IMG/VR virus record: IMGVR_UViG_3300050011_000164
Coordinates: 1 to 64,000 of that record
Length of the DNA: 64,000 bases
Direction: 5' to 3' (one strand)
DNA from: a virus
A model generated the notes under the pieces. It saw nothing but the letters and a program-made list of their open reading frames with translations. It had not been told where the DNA came from and did not search any database. The translations under genes and the position numbers were made by a program. Position 1 is the first letter of the stretch; the number at the start of each line of letters is the position of its first letter. Positions 32,698-40,103 of this stretch are shown here, piece by piece.

Positions 32698-33384
32698 CTA
32701 GATAGATTTTGTCCGTGTGTGCACGTCACACTCGGGGAGCGGATCACCTTGCAAATCTTCGATATCCTCCATGCTGTGCTTGTGCTCGGTCGGATCGTCG
32801 CAGTACGGGCAGCCCGCGTCGGCAGCGGTCGAACCATCAGCCTCGGCAACGTCGTATTGCTGTGGGTCGAGATTCTGTTGCTCCGCTAGCTCTGCCGTAT
32901 CATCAGCTTCGACAGCCTCAGCATCACAGGGGATGTCTTCAATAGCAAGAGGAGCGGTTCCTTCGATGGCTGCTTGGGTGATCGGAACGGAAACGTGTGT
33001 CATCGGTCCAACCTGAATCGGCTGCATCGGAACTTCGTTCTTGATCGCCTCATACATGAACACAAACTCCGTGGCGTCCTCGGCCTTCTCCACACCTTCG
33101 GGAAGTTCCCACTTGATGAGAACGCGATGATTCTCGAACTTGTCCATCGCCACCTTCGGGACCGTGACCTTGTTGCCTTGCGCTTCGATCAATGCGGCTG
33201 CCAATATTGACAGACGGCTATTCTGAGTGTACAACTCGCGAGCTTGATTGATGACCTGACCGAGAGTAGTGTTCGGATCGGTTTTCAGAGCTTCGAGTTG
33301 CTTTTCAAGCTCCTCGCAATACTTCTTCAACCGAGGAAGATACAGCTTTGTGATGGCTTTGTTTCTCTTGTTGTTGCGTCCCAT
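32698..33384 (-). CDS. Hypothetical protein with acidic tail
   Basis: 228 aa. The basic N-terminus (MGRNNKRNKAITKLY) runs into a coiled coil (KKYCEELEKQLEALK). A central beta-rich part follows (KFENHRVLIKWELPEG), then an acidic, low-complexity region with a CPYCDD pair and CDVHTRTKS. Canonical AAGGAG before ATG 33384. It ends with TAG, then a strong terminator, so it is a single-gene or last-gene transcript. Function unknown; high expression is likely. Confidence 0.65.
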   Translation of the reverse strand: MGRNNKRNKAITKLYLPRLKKYCEELEKQLEALKTDPNTTLGQVINQARELYTQNSRLSILAAALIEAQGNKVTVPKVAMDKFENHRVLIKWELPEGVEKAEDATEFVFMYEAIKNEVPMQPIQVGPMTHVSVPITQAAIEGTAPLAIEDIPCDAEAVEADDTAELAEQQNLDPQQYDVAEADGSTAADAGCPYCDDPTEHKHSMEDIEDLQGDPLPECDVHTRTKSI

Positions 33385-33478
33385 GGATTCTCCTTAAAAG
33401 TTTTCGGGAGCGTTGCCCGAAGCGGCCACAATACTTCATTTTCAGGCGAAGGTGTGACTCAACCTGTCCGAGGTAACC

Positions 33479-33513
33479 GACGTAGCCTGAATTTTTCAGC
33501 CGCCAGCTACGTC
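33479..33513. other. Inverted repeat, candidate structured RNA or operator
   Basis: GACGTAGC, inner hairpin CTGAA-TTT-TTCAG, 6-nt bulge, GCTACGTC, in the 172-nt gap between the genes at 33384 and 33557. No run of T follows on either strand, so it is not a clear terminator. Confidence 0.45.
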
Positions 33514-33556
33514 AGAGGCTTTCGGCGTGCCCGGTTTATGTCAGGCGGCAATGCTT

Positions 33557-33979
33557 TTAGTCAACGCAGAGCTTGGTGTTGCCACATTTCGGGCACACTA
33601 CCAAACCCTTTTGTCTTGCTTCTATATAACTGTTCCACGTCCACCATCGCATGGTGCGGAATTTGCGGATCATGTAGATGAATCGTCGCCCCAGAAGCGA
33701 CCATGAAAACTCTTGGTGCTCCCGCATAGTCTTTGGCAGCACTTCGCCCTCTTCACAGGCGACTTTGTACGGCCACGGCTTTTCGATCACGCGAACGAAA
33801 AACTTAGACAATTTGCCTTTGCTGGTGAACTCGCGGTCGATGCCAACCCAGCGAGGACGGATGTAGTCCTTCACATAATCGATGAACGTTTCGATGGGGT
33901 TGTAGCTCCACGACCAAAAGTCGTCCTGTTCCCAATCGCATGAGCCGTGTGGCGTGCCGTGACAATGGACGAATGCCAT
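33557..33979 (-). CDS. Hypothetical protein with Cys/His termini
   Basis: 140 aa, coupled by TAATG to the upstream gene. Starts MAFVHCHGTPHGSCDWEQDD, rich in Cys, His and Trp. The middle is basic and aromatic. A C-terminal CPKCGNTKLC zinc pair closes it. This may be one bipartite zinc fold. No family is recognised with confidence. Confidence 0.6.
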   Translation of the reverse strand: MAFVHCHGTPHGSCDWEQDDFWSWSYNPIETFIDYVKDYIRPRWVGIDREFTSKGKLSKFFVRVIEKPWPYKVACEEGEVLPKTMREHQEFSWSLLGRRFIYMIRKFRTMRWWTWNSYIEARQKGLVVCPKCGNTKLCVD

Positions 33980-34158
33980 TAAAGTTCTTCCTTAGTGATC
34001 TTTGCGGCGATGCTGCGAATCTCATTGCTGAAGAGGTTCGGATCGTTCTCAGGATCGTAGGGTGCGGATGGGGCGAAATGTGCGGGATCGCATGATGGGC
34101 ATATCCCACACACGCAGACCTGATCGCCAGCTTCCTTTTTGCACGTTGGACAAATCAT
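33979..34158 (-). CDS. Zinc-finger microprotein
   Basis: 59 aa from ATG 34158, one base after the TGA of the upstream gene. Starts MICPTCKKEAGDQVCVCGIC, with CPSCD following: about four CxxC-type pairs in 30 residues, so one or two zinc sites. The remainder is short and acidic (DPENDPNLFSNEI). Coupled to the next gene by TAATG. Function unknown. Confidence 0.6.
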   Translation of the reverse strand: MICPTCKKEAGDQVCVCGICPSCDPAHFAPSAPYDPENDPNLFSNEIRSIAAKITKEEL

Positions 34159-34159
34159 A

Positions 34160-34489
34160 TCACTTCTTTTTCGGAGTGGCAACCTTCTTCGCGGGTGGAG
34201 CGGACTTCGCCTTCTTGATCTTCTTGCCGAAGTTCGGGTTCTTGGTCTGCACGCGGGTTGCAGGGTCGGTGATGTAAGCTCGTGAGTCGATGACTGCACC
34301 CTTACCCTGCTTGACCGCTGCCTCAGCCACGTTAGGGGAAATAGTGGTCATCTTGGCCTCACGGATCGGATCGAGATAGATTTCGAACCCCGCCGTATCT
34401 TCGTAGCTGATGTCCGTCGTCTTCTTGAACGTCTCACCGTCGATGTAGAAATACTGACCCATCTTGATTGCTGAAAAAGTAGCGCCCAT
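34160..34489 (-). CDS. Small protein with basic Lys/Ala/Pro tail
   Basis: 109 aa. ATG 34489 follows a purine-rich site GGAGGAGAGGAGA; the in-frame ATG at 34510 lies in the -10 box and is not used. N-terminal small beta domain (SAIKMGQYFYIDGETFKK) of a type seen in many small phage proteins. The C-terminal 35 residues are Lys, Ala and Pro (KKIKKAKSAPPAKKVATPK), resembling a histone-like DNA-binding tail. It may be abundant, given the strong ribosome site. First gene of the run 34489-33557. Confidence 0.6.
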   Translation of the reverse strand: MGATFSAIKMGQYFYIDGETFKKTTDISYEDTAGFEIYLDPIREAKMTTISPNVAEAAVKQGKGAVIDSRAYITDPATRVQTKNPNFGKKIKKAKSAPPAKKVATPKKK

Positions 34490-34508
34490 GAGAAATCTCC
34501 TCTCCTCC

Positions 34509-34514
34509 ATAATA
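34509..34514 (-). promoter_or_regulatory. -10 box followed by purine-rich ribosome site
   Basis: Minus strand CAGTATTAT followed directly by GGAGGAGAGGAGA. The same arrangement occurs at 36790-36795 and 46071-46076. Confidence 0.5.
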
Positions 34515-34519
34515 CTGCA

Positions 34520-34921
34520 TTATGTGGATTTTTCTGCTAATTTCTTACGCTCAGCCCGAACCTTACGGGAGGCGGTAGTTTTACGTTTATGATGGGGCTT
34601 GCATAACGACCGCAGGTTGTTCGAATCGTGGAAGCATCCGCCGTCTGCAAGCTCAATGATGTGGTCTACGTCCTTGGCAGGCAACCCGCAGATAATCCCA
34701 TCCTCCATCACCCACTGACATCTCCACTTGTCCCGGCGACGGACCTTGTTGCGGATGTAGTTCCAGTCGCAGCGAGAGCGAACTTCCAGAAGACACTCCT
34801 TCGAGCACCACGCTTGCTTACGGCCCGTCAAAACTTTCTTGCAATAACGGCAATGGTAGCCCGCCGCATCCTTACGGGCGGGGAAGTCATTCCACGTGAA
34901 CTCCTGACCTTTACGTGCCAT
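34520..34921 (-). CDS. HNH endonuclease
   Basis: 133 aa. Zinc pairs CRYCKKVL and CSKEC, then the HNH core: DKWRCQWVM, DVDHIIELADGG (the two catalytic-type His/Asp), NNLRSLCKPHHKRKT. The basic C-terminal tail fits DNA binding. Small HNH proteins of this type occur next to phage packaging or replication genes, or as free homing enzymes. It overlaps the upstream nuclease-like gene by 11 nt, so the two are co-translated. Confidence 0.85.
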   Translation of the reverse strand: MARKGQEFTWNDFPARKDAAGYHCRYCKKVLTGRKQAWCSKECLLEVRSRCDWNYIRNKVRRRDKWRCQWVMEDGIICGLPAKDVDHIIELADGGCFHDSNNLRSLCKPHHKRKTTASRKVRAERKKLAEKST

Positions 34922-35687
34922 TGGTTTCTTTCTTCGCTACACCCCAAAGAGCCGTAAGCCCAAGCATTTCCAGTTGATATACGCCCTTCAATTTAATGCG
35001 ATGATACTCAAGTGCTCCCTCAACCGATCCATGTTCTCCGCGAGCAATGCTCAGGGCGGCTCTCATCGCGTCCTGTACGCGAGTTAGCGATATACGCTGC
35101 TTATCGTCCTCGCGATATTCCTTCCGCAGACGGTTGATGTGCTCGTAGCGGGTTTGATTGTCACGCCGACATGCCACGGCATGAATCAAGTCTCTCTGTT
35201 GTTCCGCAGTCGTTGTGCGAAGCGGGGGACGAACGCGACTAATCATGCAGTCTCGTTTGTCGCTGTACTCCAGAAGTCCCCAATCCTTCGGTTTCTCGGT
35301 CTCCGCGATCAACCCAGCGGGAGCGGCAATCCAGCACAAGTCGGCAGGCGCAGGCCATTCCCATTTATGATCGCCACGGAAATCGCTGCGGGAAGTCTTA
35401 ACCTCCACCACCACGGTCATCATGCGGTTCAGGATGCTCGCTTCGAACTGCCAAGCGTCCTTCTCTTCCTGCGGTTTCTTCCATTTGGGCTTGCGGCGAA
35501 TCAATTTCAGGTCTTGCAGTTCCGTCTCAGTGGGGCACGACACCCCCGCTATATCGGCGATCCAGCCGGATGCTATCGTGACCTCGGTCTCGACGGGCTT
35601 GATCCCACGTTCGTCGAGCCAGAAACAGGTCGCAGCGGTGATCTGTTTCGTGAGTTCTGTTTTGTTCTGGTCGTCAAAAAGACTCAT
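34911..35687 (-). CDS. PD-(D/E)XK-type nuclease-like protein
   Basis: 258 aa. The core reads IADIAG (possible catalytic Asp) ... MMTVVVEVKTSRSDFRGDHKW (E-x-K with conserved SDF.gD.KW), LCWIAAPAGLI and WGLLEYSD. This is the pattern of MmcB-like or related PD-(D/E)XK proteins. The C-terminal third is helical and basic. Its ATG overlaps the preceding stop (ATGA), and it is followed by an HNH gene, so the pair may form a DNA repair or host-DNA attack unit. Confidence 0.75.
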   Translation of the reverse strand: MSLFDDQNKTELTKQITAATCFWLDERGIKPVETEVTIASGWIADIAGVSCPTETELQDLKLIRRKPKWKKPQEEKDAWQFEASILNRMMTVVVEVKTSRSDFRGDHKWEWPAPADLCWIAAPAGLIAETEKPKDWGLLEYSDKRDCMISRVRPPLRTTTAEQQRDLIHAVACRRDNQTRYEHINRLRKEYREDDKQRISLTRVQDAMRAALSIARGEHGSVEGALEYHRIKLKGVYQLEMLGLTALWGVAKKETNGT

Positions 35688-35890
35688 TCTTTTTCCATTG
35701 CTTCGATGGCGGCGACTGCCCGCGTAAGGATTTTGGTCGCACGTTCGAGCACGTGCTTGTGACCTTGCACGCCGTAACTGTTGGATTCGCAGGCTTCGAA
35801 TACCCTGCGGACGGCCTTGCGGTCGTATCGATACAACCCGCTAATGCTGATTTCGAGAATCTTTTTCTGTTGAACTTGTGTCAGTTTCAT
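35684..35890 (-). CDS. Small helical hypothetical protein
   Basis: 68 aa from ATG 35890, overlapping the upstream TGA (ATGA). Basic, helical (KLTQVQQKKILEISISGLYR, then KHVLERATKILTRAVAAI). It might be a small DNA-binding protein. Coupled at both ends within a seven-gene operon. Confidence 0.6.
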   Translation of the reverse strand: MKLTQVQQKKILEISISGLYRYDRKAVRRVFEACESNSYGVQGHKHVLERATKILTRAVAAIEAMEKE

Positions 35891-36063
35891 TGGACAACCC
35901 CGTCGATTTCTATCAGTTCCCAAGCGACACGCTCGGCGTTTTCAAAACCAAAGTCGATCATAAACCGTAACCCTTGTTGCTCCAAATATTTAGCGAAGGC
36001 GACTTGCTCGGGCTTCGTTTCATAATCGGGGAAACGAGTTAAGAATTTCTCAATCTCTGTCAT
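35887..36063 (-). CDS. Small hypothetical protein
   Basis: 58 aa (MTEIEKFLTRFPDYETKPEQ ...), ATGA overlaps at both ends. Mixed helix and strand; FMIDFGFENAERVAWELIEI near the end. Unrecognised, but the tight coupling supports it as a real gene. Confidence 0.55.
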   Translation of the reverse strand: MTEIEKFLTRFPDYETKPEQVAFAKYLEQQGLRFMIDFGFENAERVAWELIEIDGVVQ

Positions 36064-36209
36064 TTAGTCCTCATCAAATACTGGTTCGGTGGTTTCCCGC
36101 GTTCCACAACTTTCCCAGTAAGCAAGTCACACAGGTCTTGGATATGACCTGACGGCTCACGGCGGACGATGGCTCGAAGTAGCCTGTGCAACTGATTCAG
36201 TTTATTCAC
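36060..36209 (-). CDS. Small basic hypothetical protein
   Basis: 49 aa from GTG 36209, inside the last codons of the upstream gene. Starts MNKLNQLHRLLRAIVRREPS; basic, one or two helices. Its stop overlaps the next start (ATGA). A much longer open frame (to 36545) is the shadow of the neighbouring gene and is not used. Confidence 0.5.
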   Translation of the reverse strand: MNKLNQLHRLLRAIVRREPSGHIQDLCDLLTGKVVERGKPPNQYLMRTK

Positions 36210-36537
36210 TGGTTTTCGCTTTCCCAGCCAAATACTCTTCCGCCGCTGCGCGAAGTTTGCACAGATGACAATTCTCGCGAGGACCAAATGGTTTCGAGTG
36301 GTATTCCTCAACCAATTCAATGAACTGGGGTGCGATCTGATCCAGCAAGGCGATGGTTTGAATGATCTGCACGAAGAAAATACCCGCCTGCTCATCGTCA
36401 TCGTTTGCCGCCGCGATCTGGTGGGCGACTTTAGCAACAGCCTTATCACGGAGGGTTCGTTCGGCGAATGCTCTGTTGGGCGGAATATCCTCGCCGACGT
36501 ACTCGTGACCACAATAGGTTTTCTTATCCTCTGGCAC
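36202..36537 (-). CDS. Hypothetical protein
   Basis: 111 aa from GTG 36537 with AAGGAG 8 nt upstream. CGHEY near residue 9 and CHLCKL near 92 may form a zinc site; the middle is a long helix with acidic residues (QIAAANDDDEQAGIFFVQII). No family recognised. It overlaps both neighbours in a compact operon. Confidence 0.6.
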   Translation of the reverse strand: MPEDKKTYCGHEYVGEDIPPNRAFAERTLRDKAVAKVAHQIAAANDDDEQAGIFFVQIIQTIALLDQIAPQFIELVEEYHSKPFGPRENCHLCKLRAAAEEYLAGKAKTSE

Positions 36538-36775
36538 TCTTCCACTCCTTGTACTTCTCAGGTAAACATTTAGCGCAAGGACGGAACCCAGCGGCAATGG
36601 CTGTGGCTTCATCCTTGAAGAAAACTCTGTGTTTTACGTAGTGTCCTGCGGCGATGAAACGGAGAGCAGAAGGGCAGTCGAGCCTACCGTATATCTTGAG
36701 TTGCCTGTGTCCGCCCAACTTCCCGGGCGTCTTGCTTGCTCGAATCCAGCCGTCCGATCCCATCAACAGAAACAT
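36524..36775 (-). CDS. Ada-type zinc-binding domain protein
   Basis: 83 aa. The pattern KIYGRLDCPSALRFI, HRVFFKDEATAIAAGFRPC and CAKCLPEKYKEWK matches the metal-binding domain of Ada (PF02805 type), in which four Cys hold zinc and one can accept a methyl group from damaged DNA. The helix-turn-helix and methyltransferase domains are absent. ATG 36775 follows GGAGAGGA. First gene of the operon running to 34520, which also carries nuclease genes; a DNA damage or modification role is plausible. Confidence 0.72.
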   Translation of the reverse strand: MFLLMGSDGWIRASKTPGKLGGHRQLKIYGRLDCPSALRFIAAGHYVKHRVFFKDEATAIAAGFRPCAKCLPEKYKEWKSARG

Positions 36776-37034
36776 GAGGTCCTCTCCACATAATACCCAT
36801 TGTGCGGAGAAATTTGGCGTCATCCATGGTTATTGTGCTGAGACGGGCGCACCGTTTGCACTGGCAACCGAATGCAAGCTCGTGGCGGGTGCGGGTGTAG
36901 AAGAGAGGTTCGTCCTCTTGACGAGAACGTGCGATGTCGGGGTCTGCCCCGTACCCCCGACAATACAAATCCCAGTAACGCGAATCGCCCCCACAGTTTG
37001 GGGGGCGATCCTCGGGTTCAAAGTGTTGGTGCAT
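36684..37034 (-). CDS. Hypothetical protein, uncertain
   Basis: 116 aa from ATG 37034, AGAGGGA upstream. The N-terminal part has paired Cys (FGCQCKRCARL) and an acidic-aromatic stretch (GDSRYWDLYCRGYG), so it looks protein-like. The last 30 residues overlap the Ada-like gene by 92 nt in another frame and look like out-of-frame sequence. It may be a real gene with a long overlap or may have lost its own stop. It ends with TAG. Confidence 0.4.
   Translation of the reverse strand: MHQHFEPEDRPPNCGGDSRYWDLYCRGYGADPDIARSRQEDEPLFYTRTRHELAFGCQCKRCARLSTITMDDAKFLRTMGIMWRGPHVSVDGIGRLDSSKQDAREVGRTQATQDIR
36790..36795 (-). promoter_or_regulatory. -10 box of the Ada/nuclease operon
   Basis: Minus strand GGGTATTATG, then GGAGAGGA and ATG 36775. 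Confidence 0.5.
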
Positions 37035-37065
37035 TCGTTCCCTCTTCAATGAAAAGGGAAGTCAG

Positions 37066-37767
37066 TTAAGCGGTGACGAGATCGGGCGCGACTTCGCTCG
37101 GCATCCGATCCTTGACTGGCACATCCTCATACGGCTCGTAAGTCGTGAGGTCCACAACGAGAGACCCGTCACTGGGTGCATTCGTCCACCGCACATTACC
37201 GCTGCCGTCGCTCGTAAGTACGGTACCAGCGGCAGGCAAGCCGCTACCACATGGAGTAGCTTGGGTGCCAAGCGACATGTTATTACTGTTAATGAAAGTA
37301 AAGACTTCGCCATTGTTGGTGTTCGCCAACGTGCAGGTCACCGTGGGGCTCTGGTAAGTGCCGTTGCTGGTGAGCAGGCTGCCGCCCTGAAAATTGCCGC
37401 CGTTAATGATGCCAGTATTCGGCGTGTTGTAGCCGACCCAATTAGGCTGAGTGGTGAACGTGTAGTTGGGAGTGTTGTAGTAATTCGGCCAAGACCAGAC
37501 CCATTGTGGGTAGGTGTAGACGTAGCGGACGTTCTGGGGCGGCTCCGTACCCTCCACGAGGGCTCTCAGGGATCGTTCGAGCATATCTAACCGAGCGGTC
37601 TCCTGCACGATCTCTTGGTGATTCTTGGTAGCCGTTGCCAAAGCTTTTTCGGCTCTGACGAGAGCTTTCTTCTTGTCGGCAAGCTCTTTTGAAGCTGCTT
37701 TCATCAATTTCGCGTATTTTGAAGTTTTAGTCTTGCTATTTGCTGCAATTCTTTTCTTGTTTGCCAC
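37066..37767 (-). CDS. Structural protein with coiled coil and fibre-like end
   Basis: 233 aa from GTG 37767 (AGAGGTG upstream). Residues 1-75 are a basic coiled coil. Residues 80-120 are Tyr/Trp/Asn/Pro-rich (YPQWVWSWPNYYNTPNYTF). A fibre-type motif GTVLTSDGSGNVRWTNAPS near 195 resembles the repeats in the tail-fibre protein at 3-1094. It is probably a minor virion or fibre-associated protein. The order coiled coil then beta repeats is common in trimeric fibres. Confidence 0.65.
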   Translation of the reverse strand: MANKKRIAANSKTKTSKYAKLMKAASKELADKKKALVRAEKALATATKNHQEIVQETARLDMLERSLRALVEGTEPPQNVRYVYTYPQWVWSWPNYYNTPNYTFTTQPNWVGYNTPNTGIINGGNFQGGSLLTSNGTYQSPTVTCTLANTNNGEVFTFINSNNMSLGTQATPCGSGLPAAGTVLTSDGSGNVRWTNAPSDGSLVVDLTTYEPYEDVPVKDRMPSEVAPDLVTA

Positions 37768-37876
37768 GTGGCACCTCTAAAAGTGTGAATTGATAGTCTG
37801 AAAACACCGAATTTACAAAATTCATTGTCGATTCTGAGTATCTAATACTGAGTTTTGAGGTACAAAAGCAAAAAGC

Positions 37877-37894
37877 CCTCGATTTTCATCGAGG
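37877..37894 (-). terminator. Probable terminator
   Basis: CCTCGAT-TTTC-ATCGAGG, on the minus strand followed by GCTTTTTGC. It lies 33 nt after the end of gene 37927-38463. Confidence 0.65.
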
Positions 37895-37926
37895 ACTTTC
37901 AGTTTTGAGGAGGGATTATAGCTCCT

Positions 37927-38463
37927 TTAGAAATATCTTACGTAAACACTTACCAGATTCGAACTGGCTTGAAATTGAAATTGCTGATTCGCCTGTGCGA
38001 ACACCGAGGACGGCAGCACCAGAAACTCCGTGCCCGGGTGAAGTTCCGTGGCGACGGGTACAACGTAGTCGTCAACATCGGATGTACGGCCCGTGCAAGC
38101 ATCAGGAGCCGATAAAAGTGTGATCGTGGAATCACCATCTGCATAAGCTCCCCAATAGATCGATGGGGGTGACAGGGATGGGGTCTGATTCAAGCTACCC
38201 GCAAGAGCGATGTAAGCCTGACCGCCAATATTGACCACCTGCCCAGCCGTGTAAACCGTCACGCTCGACCATGCGAGTGCTGTAGTAGCGGCAGCACAAT
38301 AGAAGGTCACCAGATCACGACCCGTTGTCAAGAAGTAGTTACCGTTCACCGCGTCACAAACGGTATAAAGAGGGTTCAACCCCGTTCCCGTTCCCGTCGT
38401 CCCGAACGTGGCACTGAGTGTGATCGGCGCGTTGTTGACGACCATTGTTGGTTTCGTAAGCAT
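37927..38463 (-). CDS. Structural protein with carbohydrate-binding-like module
   Basis: 178 aa, rich in Thr, Ala, Ser and Val, beta-type. Residues 65-105 (AWSSVTVYTAGQVVNIGGQA, then a Trp-Gly motif) resemble the small chitin-binding module CBM5/12 (aWs..tvYt.GdvV...g..Y.a). Such modules in phage fibres bind surface polysaccharides. The C-terminus (SNLVSVYVRYF) fits a small tail or fibre subunit. Transcription probably ends at 37877-37894. Confidence 0.65.
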   Translation of the reverse strand: MLTKPTMVVNNAPITLSATFGTTGTGTGLNPLYTVCDAVNGNYFLTTGRDLVTFYCAAATTALAWSSVTVYTAGQVVNIGGQAYIALAGSLNQTPSLSPPSIYWGAYADGDSTITLLSAPDACTGRTSDVDDYVVPVATELHPGTEFLVLPSSVFAQANQQFQFQASSNLVSVYVRYF

Positions 38464-38471
38464 GTGTCCCC

Positions 38472-38690
38472 TTACTTCTTTTTCTTATGAGTGGCTTTCC
38501 ACTCTTTGAATTCTTTGTGTTCGGAGGCGGTGATGCGAACAGCTTTTTCCGCTTTCCGCCAAAGCTTGCTGCCGACCCAATCAAAAGCAGCTTTACCGAA
38601 TGAACCAAGCAGTAAGCCTCCACTACCGAGAAAGTAGTGGATAAACCTATCGTCAAAGTCCATTCGGGCTTTTACCAGTTCGAACAACAT
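38472..38690 (-). CDS. Small basic protein with membrane-like helix
   Basis: 72 aa. A glycine-rich hydrophobic helix (FIHYFLGSGGLLLGSFGKAAF) and a Lys-rich tail. ATG 38690 overlaps the stop of the holin-like gene (TAATG). It may be a holin partner or antiholin, by context only. Confidence 0.55.
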   Translation of the reverse strand: MLFELVKARMDFDDRFIHYFLGSGGLLLGSFGKAAFDWVGSKLWRKAEKAVRITASEHKEFKEWKATHKKKK

Positions 38691-38965
38691 TACGCTGCCT
38701 TTGGTGCCGTTGGTGCTGGGTTTGCCTTGACGTACAGATACGCCGCGAGGCCGCCGCTGGCAGCCGAGACCAGAATGAGCAGGTCAAGCTCGCTGCGTAG
38801 ACCGTTGGTGACGTTGAACTTCGTCGAATCGAGGATAGACGCACCCACAACAGACGACAGCCCAGACCATGCACCGTGCAGAGCCGCCATACCGACAGCC
38901 TTGATGTAGACAGCCCAACGTGAGCCTGCCGCTTCTTCTGCTTTCAACCAAGTGGAAATGGACAT
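38690..38965 (-). CDS. Holin-like membrane protein
   Basis: 91 aa with two hydrophobic helices (AVGMAALHGAWSGLSSVVGA and LLILVSAASGGLAAYLYV), a short N-terminus and an Ala/Pro/Lys tail: size and layout of two-helix holins. The ribosome site GGAGGG is held in a perfect 7-bp hairpin 6 nt from the ATG, so translation may be held back. The next gene is coupled by TAATG. No endolysin gene is recognised nearby. Confidence 0.65.
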   Translation of the reverse strand: MSISTWLKAEEAAGSRWAVYIKAVGMAALHGAWSGLSSVVGASILDSTKFNVTNGLRSELDLLILVSAASGGLAAYLYVKANPAPTAPKAA

Positions 38966-38991
38966 GATGATGCCCTCCTACAAAGGAGGGC
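38966..38991 (-). promoter_or_regulatory. Hairpin covering the ribosome site of the holin-like gene
   Basis: GCCCTCC-TTTGTA-GGAGGGC on the minus strand, then ATCATC and ATG 38965. The ribosome-binding GGAGGG is the whole 3' arm. No T run follows, so a terminator is less likely. Confidence 0.65.
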
Positions 38992-39002
38992 GGTAGGCAG
39001 AT

Positions 39003-39344
39003 TTATTCGGAGAAACCAGCCGCCCATAGGTAGAGGCGAGTTTGCCAGATGAAGAGGCGTCTCAGGCGAGCGCATTGGCGATAGGTCAGATTGAGGTTAC
39101 CGACAAGCCAGTATTCGGGCTGGCCCCAGAACACGTCTAGAATGATGAGGATGCGAGCGACTTCCTTCCTCCATCTTGGCCAAGGGAGCTTCTTTTTCTT
39201 GGAGTTACCCGTGTAGGCTTCAGATTGATGGGCGAGATTGTAAGTGATGGCACGCCACAAGCGTTCGCCCAGCGGGGTGTACCAGCCGTAAGGCGGGCCG
39301 TTACCTTTGGTGCGCGGGAACCATATCCACGAATAGGGTTGCAT
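39003..39344 (-). CDS. Hypothetical basic, Trp-rich protein
   Basis: 113 aa. Trp, Arg and Leu are abundant (YSWIWFPRTKGNGPPYGWY, WRKEVARILIILDVFWGQP). CAGGAAACA precedes ATG 39344. One amphipathic or membrane-like helix is possible (ARILIILDVFWG). Unrecognised. Confidence 0.55.
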   Translation of the reverse strand: MQPYSWIWFPRTKGNGPPYGWYTPLGERLWRAITYNLAHQSEAYTGNSKKKKLPWPRWRKEVARILIILDVFWGQPEYWLVGNLNLTYRQCARLRRLFIWQTRLYLWAAGFSE

Positions 39345-39357
39345 TTGTTTCCTGTGG

Positions 39358-39948
39358 CTAAGATCGCTTTGCGCCTTCGACCATAGGGATTAACTGCTCG
39401 TTCGTAAGTCCCACTTTATATCCTAGATCGGCAACCTGACCTGCGTCGAGACCGTCGAACCACTTCTGGAACATTGCAATCACGTCTTGCTTGGAGAGGT
39501 TCAGGTCTTTCACCAATCGGCTCGGGGTGACCCAGCAACGACCCATGTGCCCATTCGGACAAGAGCAACCGAGATCACATGGGACTTCGCTCACCAGTTG
39601 TTTGAAGCCCAATATGCCCGTCAGCCGCACGGTGTCCAGAACACCATCATCCGTATTGTAACCCGAGCCCCACTTGCCGATGACGAAGAAAGCTTTGGTT
39701 TGGTAGTAGTCGCCCGAGTTGAACTTGTTCATAATCTCAACGGGGTCAATATTCCACAGGCGGTCGCCTTCGCGGGGTTCGTCACTGTTCATAAGCCAAG
39801 GAGTGCCGGATTGAATGCCGAGACGATTCGGTCGGTCACACTGGTGCTCTTTGCCATCCTTGGTGACGATGATGACGTTGCCGTCCGAGATGTCACCTTC
39901 AATAAAGAATCCAGTACCGTTACGCCTTATTGTTTTGGTTTCCAACAT
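39358..39948 (-). CDS. Hypothetical protein
   Basis: 196 aa. N-terminal half beta-rich (GTGFFIEGDISDGNVIIVTK), a CDLGCSCPNGHMGRCW cluster near 125 that could bind metal, then a helical C-terminus (LNLSKQDVIAMFQKWFDGL). GGAGG before ATG 39948. A GTGGTACCAT box 18 nt upstream resembles the local -10 motif. Unrecognised. It ends with TAG. Confidence 0.6.
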   Translation of the reverse strand: MLETKTIRRNGTGFFIEGDISDGNVIIVTKDGKEHQCDRPNRLGIQSGTPWLMNSDEPREGDRLWNIDPVEIMNKFNSGDYYQTKAFFVIGKWGSGYNTDDGVLDTVRLTGILGFKQLVSEVPCDLGCSCPNGHMGRCWVTPSRLVKDLNLSKQDVIAMFQKWFDGLDAGQVADLGYKVGLTNEQLIPMVEGAKRS

Positions 39949-39990
39949 GTGATCCTCCCGCTTTCAATGGTACCACGAGGAAAGAAAAAA

Positions 39991-40035
39991 GGCTAGTTCC
40001 AAGTCCGATTCGAACGGAACTCATTGGAACTAGCC
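39991..40035 (-). terminator. Strong Rho-independent terminator after tonB-like gene
   Basis: Perfect 12-bp arms GGCTAGTTCCAA/TTGGAACTAGCC with further pairing inside; minus strand then reads TTTTTTCTTTC. It ends the sigma-like/TonB transcript. Confidence 0.85.
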
Positions 40036-40103
40036 TACCATTTTAATCAGAATCGGGGGTCTTTCTCCCCCATGCACTATAATAATACCATAGTCTGGAA
40101 CTT

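Noticed and set aside
36060-36545. 161-codon frame over the 36202-36537 gene
   Set aside because: Its N-terminal two thirds is out-of-frame sequence of a better gene; only the last 49 codons from GTG 36209 are kept.
39991-40035. tRNA T-arm-like sequence (GTTCGAATC inside a stem)
   Set aside because: The rest is one long perfect hairpin followed by T6, so it is a terminator, not a tRNA.
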